In this document: in pieces, positions 57,388 through 64,000 of the stretch
Numbering within the stretch: position 1 is the stretch's first letter
Layout: every line of letters begins with the position of its first letter
Source: Hordeum vulgare subsp. vulgare
Lineage: Eukaryota > Streptophyta > Magnoliopsida > Poales > Poaceae
Assembly: GCF_904849725.1 (NCBI RefSeq)
Contig: NC_058523.1
Location: 171,908,689 to 171,972,688, forward strand
Direction of reading: 5' to 3'
Length of the DNA stretch: 64,000 nt
Notes under the pieces: model-generated
Told to the model about the DNA's origin: nothing
What the model saw: only the letters and a program-made list of their open reading frames with translations
Databases searched by the model: none
Position numbers and translations under genes: made by a program

Positions 57388-59146
57388 TGTTGGGGAACGT
57401 TGCATGGGAAACAATTTTTTTCCTACACACACATAAGATCTATCCATGGTGATGACCATCTACGAGAGGAGAGATCGGATCCACATACCCTTGTAGATCG
57501 CTAAGAGGGAAGCAGTAAGAAACGCGGTTGATGTAGTCGAACGTCTTCGCGATCCAAATCACAAGCCGTCCTGCGATCCAATCACGATCTAGCACCGAAT
57601 GGACGACACCTGCGCATTCAGCACACGTGCAGCTCAATGACGATCTCCGCCTTCTTAATCCAGCAAGAGGGGCAAAGAGGTAGATGAGTTCTCCGGCAAC
57701 ATGACGGTGTGGCGGTGGTGGTGGTGAAATAATCCAGCAAGGCTTCGCCAAGCTATGCCGGACTAATCTAGACGAGGGAGACAATCTATGGAGGAGAGGG
57801 CAACACGTGGCTTTTCAGGTGTGTGTTGCCCTCAAAACCTCCACTATATATAGGAGGAAGAGGTGGGAGGGCTGCCTTGCCTCCTCCTCCCAGGAGGAGA
57901 GGTTCGGCCCAGCTAGGGCGGAGAGTCCTCCTCCAATTTGGTTTGCTGGAGGACTCCCTTCCTAGTTGGTCTCCTCCTTGCCTTTTTTCCCTTTTTCATT
58001 TTATTTTTACACTTGGTCGAAATAGGTTTTATTGGGCTTGCCGCACCAGCCCACTAGGGGTGGGTGGCTCCTCCTGGTGAAACCCCGGAACCCATTCGTC
58101 ACTCCCGGTACTTTATGGGTAATGCCCAAAATATTTCAGGAATCCAAATGCAACTTTCCTATATATCAATGTTTACCTTAGGACCATTCCGGAGCTGCTC
58201 ATGATGTTCGGTATCTCATCCGGGTCTCTGAACAACTTTAGGTTACCAACATACATAACTCAATAATACCAAAAAATCATCGAACCTTAAGTGTGCAGAC
58301 CATGCGGGTTCGAAAACTATATAGACATGATCGAGACACTCTCTGATCAATAACCAATAGCGGGACCTGAATGTCCATATTGTCTCATACATATTCTACG
58401 AAGATCTTTATTAGTTGAACCTCTATGTCAAGGATTCAGTTAATCTCGTATAACATTCACTTTGTCCTTCGGTATGTTACTTACACGAGATTCGATTGTC
58501 AGTATCTCTATATGTATTTGAATCTCGTTACCAGCAAGTCTCTTTACTCGTTCCGTAATACAAAATCCCATGGCTCACTCTTTAGTCACATTGCTTGCAA
58601 GGCTTGTTGTGACGTTGTATTACCGAGTGGGCCCCGAGATACCTTTCCATCATATGGAGTGACAAATCCCAGTATTGATACATGCTAACTCAACGGACAC
58701 CTTTGAAGATACCTGTAGGGCACCTTTATAGTCACCCAGTTACGCTGCGATGTTTGACAGACACAAGGTATTCCTCCAGTGTCAGTGAGTTACATGATCT
58801 CATGGTCATAGGAACATATACTTGACATGCAGAAAAATAGTAGCAATAAAATGACACGATCACATGCTACGTTCATAGTTTGGGTCTTGCCCATAATGCC
58901 ATTCTCCTAATGAAGTGATCACGTTATCAAGTGACAACACTTGTCTATGGCTAGGAAACCTTAACCATCTTTGATCAACGAGCCAGTCAACTAGAGGCTT
59001 ACTAGGGACAGTGTGTTGTCTATGTATCCACACATGTATTCGAGTTTCCAATCAATAGAATTTTAGCATGGATAATAAACGATTATCTTGAACAAGGAAA
59101 TATAACAATAAGTTTTTATTATTGCCTCTAGGGCATATTTCCAATA
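57388..59146 (-). repeat. 5' LTR of the Angela-type element
   Basis: TGTTGGGGAAC at the inner end and, on the minus strand, TATTGGAAATATGCCC at the outer end. Collinear with 40813-42613. TATA box on the minus strand at 57845-57852 (CACTATATATAGGAGG on plus). Confidence 0.93.
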
Positions 59147-59387
59147 TCTACATCTACTTCATACATAAAAAGGTGAATCTTCTCCTTTACACGTGTGAGC
59201 TTGTGCCCCTCGAGTATGGTATACTACTTGACACTCCTTTCGTGTGCATGCAAAGGTATTGTTGGAGATTCACGGATGATGAGGAGGAGTGCCAAGACCT
59301 ACGTACGAGTACGCCATCCGCGAGGGAAGCTTGGAAGCAGAGACGAGAGAAGAGGTAGTCTAGAAGCTGGAGTAAGTGCAAGTCCGC

Positions 59388-59532
59388 ACTTGACCGGATC
59401 ATCCGAAGATGGTCGGGTCATCCGGACCACGGCCTGAATCATCAGGGAAGGACACCCGACGTTTTTTATCAAGTCGGATCATCCGGACCCCCGTCTGGGT
59501 CATCCGGATCCCATCCCAGATCATCCGGCCCT
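59388..59532. repeat. GATCATCCGGAC palindrome array in LTR D
   Basis: Units such as ACCGGATCATCCGAAG, CGGGTCATCCGGACC, CGGATCATCCGGACC and CCAGATCATCCGGCC spaced by 15-25 bases. Confidence 0.8.
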
Positions 59533-59597
59533 ACATGTGCGCTAGTTGGGCCTTTGGCCTTGTATCTCCCCCTCACTTACCCCTTCATCCCTAGCAC

Positions 59598-59605
59598 TAT
59601 ATATA
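59598..59605 (+). promoter_or_regulatory. TATA box of LTR D
   Basis: TATATATA in GCACTATATATACTCC, about 70 bases after the palindrome array. Confidence 0.6.
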
Positions 59606-60004
59606 CTCCACCTCTCCTACTTTCTAGGGTTAGCTAAGTTTATACATATCTTTTGTTGAGCATAGCTCCATCTACTACCCCCTCCCATGGAGTTGCCTCC
59701 ATGTGAGAAGACAACGTAGTGGATGCCAAGGCTCCTTACGACGGAAGATCCCCTAGTGGATTCAAGGACCCATCTCCTCACAGGATTTGGGATGAACTCT
59801 ACCACGTATCTTACTTTCCCGTTGTTGTTCATGTACCTTTGTGAATCTTGTGTGTGGTGAGTCTAGTGGATGTGTGATTGGACTTGTTCTTGAGTGTTTC
59901 CCCTTGTTATTTCTCCCCGTACATCCCCGTGTTCTTCGTGTTCTTGAGGTTTCCCCTTTCAATTTGTGAAAGATCGACACCCACGGGTCTACCTCGTATC
60001 ATAT

Positions 60005-60018
60005 TGGTATCAAGAGCC
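60005..60018 (+). other. Primer binding site of element D
   Basis: TGGTATCAAGAGCC, tRNA-Met type with one extra A. Confidence 0.7.
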
Positions 60019-60640
60019 ACATTTCTCACGAATTTGGAGTCCTCCCTTTGTTTTCTAGCCTTAATTTTGTGTGCTTTTGTCCAAATTCAAAAATCACCGC
60101 CAAAAATAGCCATACCTAAAATTATGTGATATGTTGGTGTTGTGAGATTTTGTTGGTTTTGATCCATGGATTTCGTGCTTGGCAAGTAGATCTAGCCTTC
60201 CCACCACCTAATACATTCTAATTTTCTTTTTCTACATCAATTTTGACCCGCCCGACATCGAAAATTTCGTCAAAAATCGCATGCCCGAGAGGAAATCCCG
60301 AGCAGTTTGACATGCCCGAATCATCTCGACCCCGACCCAGATCATCGGGGCATCTACCGGATCATCCAGACTGTCTCCCGGACGTCCGGCTACCCCGCAA
60401 ACCCGGATCATCCGGACCTCCTCCCGGATGTCCGGGTAACCCCACGAGTGACTTGGCTGAAATGTTTGTTTCTTCCATAACTAATTCATCCGAACTCCGA
60501 TTTTGACGTTTTTTAGCTCGTTTTGTAGCTATTGTCATCCTCCATCCCAAAAAATTACTTCCATTACCATTTTAATTCATCATATTTTTGCATTTTGGCA
60601 AGTTTTCCTAGGCCTCCACAGTAACTTCTGCAAAGCTTTC
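60019..60640 (+). other. Leader of element D, with a second palindrome cluster
   Basis: No gene. 60296-60440 carries GATCATCGGGGC, CCGGATCATCCAGAC, CCGGACGTCCGGC, CCGGATCATCCGGACC and CCGGATGTCCGGG. The element is cut at 60641 by LTR C. Confidence 0.55.
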
Positions 60641-62040
60641 TGAAAGTGCGTTATATCGACTAGAGGGGGGTGAATGAGCGATTTTTACAATTTCATCACT
60701 CAGAAATTCCTAGTGAGGAAAGTCCTCAGTCGTGAACTGAGTGCAGCGAAAATAGTACTAAGTCAGAAGTGTAAAAACGACTACAACAAAGTACTCAACG
60801 TTATTTCAAAGAATCGGTTTGCACACGTCACAAGTACATGATAAGCAGGTGAAGATTAACTTAGGTGAAGAATTTCAGGTGAGGAATACAGAGAAATTAT
60901 TCGGTCCAATTCTTCAAACAGTACAGATGAAAGTCTTCAACATGCAATTGATGAAATGAGAGTGTTGAGGAAATAGAACCAGTAGCTCGATGAAGACAGT
61001 TGTTGATGACCTAGTTCCAACTGCTGTGACAGTTGCACGTCTGGTTTGGAGCAGCTTGGTATTGAAACCAAAGGACGCATAGTCCCAAGACACACAGTCC
61101 CTACCGTATTCTCCTTGAGTTAAGGACACACAGTCCTCGTCCAACACTCGTGGTAAGTCTTCAGGGCAGACTTCCAAACCCTCACAAACTCGATCACCCG
61201 ACGATCCACAATTGACGGTTGGATGCTCTAGACCATGACGCCTAGCCGTCTGGAGGATGCACAATCCTCAAAGGTAACAAGCGTCGGTTGCACATAGAAA
61301 TAACTTCTTCAGTGATGCTCAATCACTTGGGTTTTGGTTTGGGTTTGGTGTTTGGGGTATTTCCTCACTTGATGATTTTCACTCAAAGGTTCCGAGGAAT
61401 TTGGGTTGCTCTAAATGACTAGTCTCAGTTTCTCTCGAGCAGCAAACCTTCTAGTGGTTGTGGGGGTGGCTATTTATAGCCTGGGAGCATCCCGACATGA
61501 TTTGACATAAATGCCCTTTAATAATATGACCGTTGGGTGGATAAGATCTGGGACAGGTGGCGCGTGGCGCGACAACGGTCGAAACTTTCAACTATGAAAG
61601 TACGCATATCTCTCATGTTCCTCACTTTGAGGATTTGGTAGATGTATGTTTGGGTTGAGTATCATGAGGAAATTCATTCCATAGGTTTACCTCGACCCCC
61701 TTTAACAGTACGGTGTTCCTTTGACTCAAGTATAATGAAAATGAAACAGAAAGAGTAAATCTTCAAGCTCCAAACTCTTCAATGTATTTTCTTTGGGACG
61801 CACCGAATTCCTCATCTTCAATATCTTCATGAGGAATATCAATTTCTTCGCGATCAAAGTATTCGAGGAATTACCAAAGTCTTCTCCCAAAGACATTCCT
61901 TTTTACGGGTCGATATTCATCGAATAACTCAAACTCCTCAGCGACTTATAGAGCTTGTATATACTTACAAACATATTAGTCTCTTAACCTATAAGTCTTC
62001 AAACCACCAAAATCACTAAGGGGCACTAGACGCACTTACA
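60641..62040 (-). repeat. 3' LTR of SIRE-type element C
   Basis: On the minus strand it starts TGTAAGTGCGTCTAGTGCCC after a polypurine tract and ends CCCCCCTCTAGTCGATATAA...CACTTTCA. Both ends parallel LTR B and LTR A. TATAAATA (minus, 61478-61471) is a TATA box. Confidence 0.82.
61471..61478 (-). promoter_or_regulatory. TATA box of LTR C
   Basis: TATAAATA on the minus strand in GGCTATAAATAGCC. Confidence 0.65.
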
Positions 62041-62058
62041 ATCTCCCCCTTTTTGGTG
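62041..62058 (-). other. Polypurine tract of element C
   Basis: On the minus strand ACCAAAAAGGGGGAGAT directly before the LTR; nearly identical to that of element B. Confidence 0.82.
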
Positions 62059-62548
62059 GTTGATGACAAATAGGTTAAGTTTTCAACGGGGATAATAATG
62101 TGAAATGGAAGTACGGAGTTTGAGGAATTTGAAGGTAAGATACAGAGAAACTCCTCGTGAAGATGTGCATGTTTTGAGGAATTTGCTTTAAACAACAAAT
62201 GCACATTGATGATATTTATCATGGAGATCTCGTCCTATATCTTGTAATTCATGCATGCATTTGACATATAGTATGAGGAATTTGAAATGTATGATGAAAA
62301 ATGGTGTCTGCCGGATTTTAGCAAGCATGCATTAATTAACTTGAGGAATAAGCATGCGAGGAAAAACGTTCAAAAATGTCAGAACACCATCGGGCTTAAG
62401 CTACAACTCATTACATCAAAAACTTCAGAAGAACGAAGAGTTTGTAACTTAATAAAGTTTATAAGCCCATAAATTTGACCCGCTTGAAGACTAACTCTCA
62501 TATTTCTCCCCCTTGTCATCAAGTGACGAAAAGGAACAAAACTGAGGA
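62059..62548 (-). other. 3' untranslated region of element C
   Basis: No gene. A second purine-rich stretch on the minus strand (GACAAGGGGGAGAAAT) lies near 62505-62520. Confidence 0.6.
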
Positions 62549-64000
62549 CTAACGCCCATGAAGAACTTCACTTCTATGTTGAGGAAGAGGCGTGAGCATT
62601 CTTCGAGTCAGACCTCCTTGTTCGGCCAGTTGCAGTATCCGCAGGTTCTTCATGTGAATCAGCAGTGCAGATGAAGAAAATGAGTTGTCCATCAAGTATG
62701 GAACTGGAATATTCTTGAATATCTTCTTTGGTGTCCATGACCAATCAAAGTCCCGAGTGAATTCCAATTCTTCAAGTTCATTTAGAGTCGTCAGGTGTGA
62801 CAATATGGCCCAAGTGCGATCAAATACCTCATGGAGATAATAGTGATTTTTCTTCACAACATTTTGAGTATCATTGTGGGTTTTCACAACAGAGCCAAAC
62901 TGGCATTTCACCCACTTATGATTGTGATCGACTTTCTGATGAAGACAGAGGAGAAGCTTTCTGTTAGTCATCACCCTTAGGGCAGTTGGGCTTGGAGGTT
63001 TTCCTCTGCCATCATATTCTTGAGTGGCAGTGTCATCATATGTGGAGTAGGAGGCAGTGTTGCGAAATAGACCATCTAATGGCCGATTTCCATCATCAAT
63101 CACTTACTTGCCTTTGCCTTCAACTTGTTCAAAATATTTCTCTATGACTTTGAGAGGCGGCAGATAAACAAGGTGATTCTGATAGTCAGCTTGGTAGTTG
63201 ATGGAGGATCTGTTTCTGATGAATCTCATGATCCAAGGTGCATAAATCTTCAGTTCAAATGGTGACAAGGCATTGTCAGCCAAAGTCCTCAAGAACAAAT
63301 CATGAAGTTTCATTTTGATGCCATGAATGATGTCGAACAGGATGTTCTTCATTATTCCCACAACATCCTCTTCCTTATCATGCCTTTTGATAGGTACGAT
63401 GGAATATGCCAATATTCTGTAGACAGTTCTGGGCACATATTTCAATTCCTTCACGAGGAATCTACTCCTTGGAGGTTGGCCCAGAGACAAAGGTTTCATG
63501 AGGACCTCCATGAGCTGATTTGGCAACTCTCTTTCGTCATACAGTTTGATTGCTTCATCTAAAGGAATTGAGATAGGTAGAGCTCAAAGCAACTCTGTGG
63601 TTGGAGCTTTGTAGTGAGTGTTCCATGTCATCCAGTCCAAGACCCAAGAGTTGATGTCTTTGGGGTCACCTAAGATATGTAGTGTGGCATAGAACTGATG
63701 AATAATGTATGTATTCCAGTCATCGATATCTATGCAGAATGGCAGTAGCCCTACTTCACGAAGAACACTCAGTACTGGAGTGAAGCAAGGTATTCCCTCC
63801 ATATCACAATGAGGAATGCGTGTGTGATGAAATATCTTCCTTTTCCCACAAAGCAGATAATCATAGTAATTAAGTTGAGTTCTTGTCCAGAACTTTCTGT
63901 GCCCGATACGAAGCCCATCGTAAGGATTTTCTCCAATGAAGAAATGATGTTCATCATACAAGTCTTCCTTCAGAAACTTTGGCCTTTTCGAGAAGGGCTG
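62549..64000 (-). pseudogene. Accessory ORF after pol of SIRE-type element C, nearly intact, runs off the window
   Basis: A single minus-strand frame is open from the window edge to 62549 (about 484 codons), with only two in-frame stops: TGA at 63586-63584 and TAA near 63106-63104. It includes KFLKEDLYDEHHFF, YYDYLLCGKRKIFHHTRIPH, HQFYATLHILGDPKDINSW and LDWMTWNTHYKAP. It then has PRTVYRILAYSIVPIKRHD, KLHDLFLRTLADNALSPFEL and APWIMRFIRNR, and later LHQKVDHNHKWVK. The QFYATLH...WMT block matches the ORF in element B. It resembles the 'putative plant transposon protein' region of retrotransposon accessory ORFs. No catalytic motif, signal peptide or transmembrane segment is apparent. Polypurine tract and LTR follow 490 bases downstream, which fixes its place in the element. 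Confidence 0.7.

Larger units (their letters stand above)
40813..59146 (-). mobile_element. Angela/BARE/WIS-type copia retrotransposon, split by an Athila-type element
   Basis: The LTRs at 40813-42613 and 57388-59146 are direct copies in minus orientation; on the minus strand both lead with ATATGCCCTAGAGGCAATAA-type sequence (TTAGATATATGCCC in one, ATTGGAAATATGCCC in the other). Primer site and gag lie by the right LTR, pol and polypurine tract by the left. At 45369/55224 the coding sequence continues across the inserted Athila-type element, showing it is one copy. The 5 bases outside the LTRs do not match (GCAAC versus TCTAC). Both outer termini have mutated (TG to TC, CA to TA). Confidence 0.9.
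59147..60001 (+). repeat. LTR of an unclassified element D, left limit uncertain
   Basis: Ends CTCGTATCA at 60001, four bases before a tRNA-Met-type primer site. TATATATA at 59598-59605 is a TATA box. 59390-59530 contains about six copies of GGATCATCCGGA-type palindromes. The start may be near 59254 (TGTTGGAGATTC), but no partner LTR is in the window, so it is unproven. Confidence 0.55.

Overview
This 64 kb window looks like intergenic DNA from a large grass genome. The repeat families point to the Triticeae (wheat, Aegilops, barley or rye). The main clues are a BARE/Angela/WIS-type copia LTR beginning with a 'ATATGCCCTAGAGGCAATAA' block, Athila-type gypsy LTRs beginning TGATACGTC with a 'TGGCGCCGTTGCC' (tRNA-Asp) primer site, Stowaway MITEs beginning CTCCCTCTGTTCC, SIRE-type copia elements with an extra ORF after pol, a CACTA transposon and a Tekay-type chromovirus. 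I found no host protein gene, tRNA, rRNA or CRISPR array that I can support. Almost everything is transposable element, mostly decayed and nested.

Layout. 1-11778: Tekay chromovirus on +, with a partial left LTR, an extra ORF before gag, a broken gag-pol with chromodomain and a 4.15 kb right LTR. It sits inside the transposase gene of a CACTA transposon (11779-15993, -). The CACTA end at 15993 abuts the 3' internal region of a SIRE-type copia element (15997-16940), followed by an LTR (16941-23468) that has a polypurine tract before it and a primer site plus gag after it. That LTR is split by a non-autonomous Athila-type element (18546-22234, -, TSD AGTAC), which itself carries a Stowaway MITE and a Helitron. 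23526-29314: pieces of SIRE-type gag and accessory ORF in both orientations, interrupted by a solo Athila-type LTR (27445-29180, TSD GGCAT). 29336-30629: a second SIRE LTR piece. 30630-32551: unclassified sequence with one MITE.

32552-40812: SIRE-type element on - (3' LTR, accessory ORF, pol), cut where an Angela element on - begins (40813-59146). The Angela element is interrupted in its protease region by a 9.85 kb Athila-type gypsy element on + (45370-55223, TSD GTGAG/ATGAG). 59147-60640: LTR end, primer site and leader of another element on +. 60641-64000: LTR and accessory ORF of a further SIRE-type element on -, running off the window.

How the parts work together: each autonomous element once encoded Gag, protease, reverse transcriptase/RNase H and integrase for its own copying. 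Here all pol genes are interrupted, and the protease motif departs from consensus in all four. The least damaged coding sequences are accessory ones: the pre-gag ORF, the 237-aa ORF of the non-autonomous Athila element, the coiled-coil ORF after integrase, and the post-pol ORF at the right edge. The most interesting non-coding signals are arrays of family-specific short palindromes in the SIRE-type elements and neighbouring LTRs, and a roughly 95-bp-arm hairpin inside the CACTA element.
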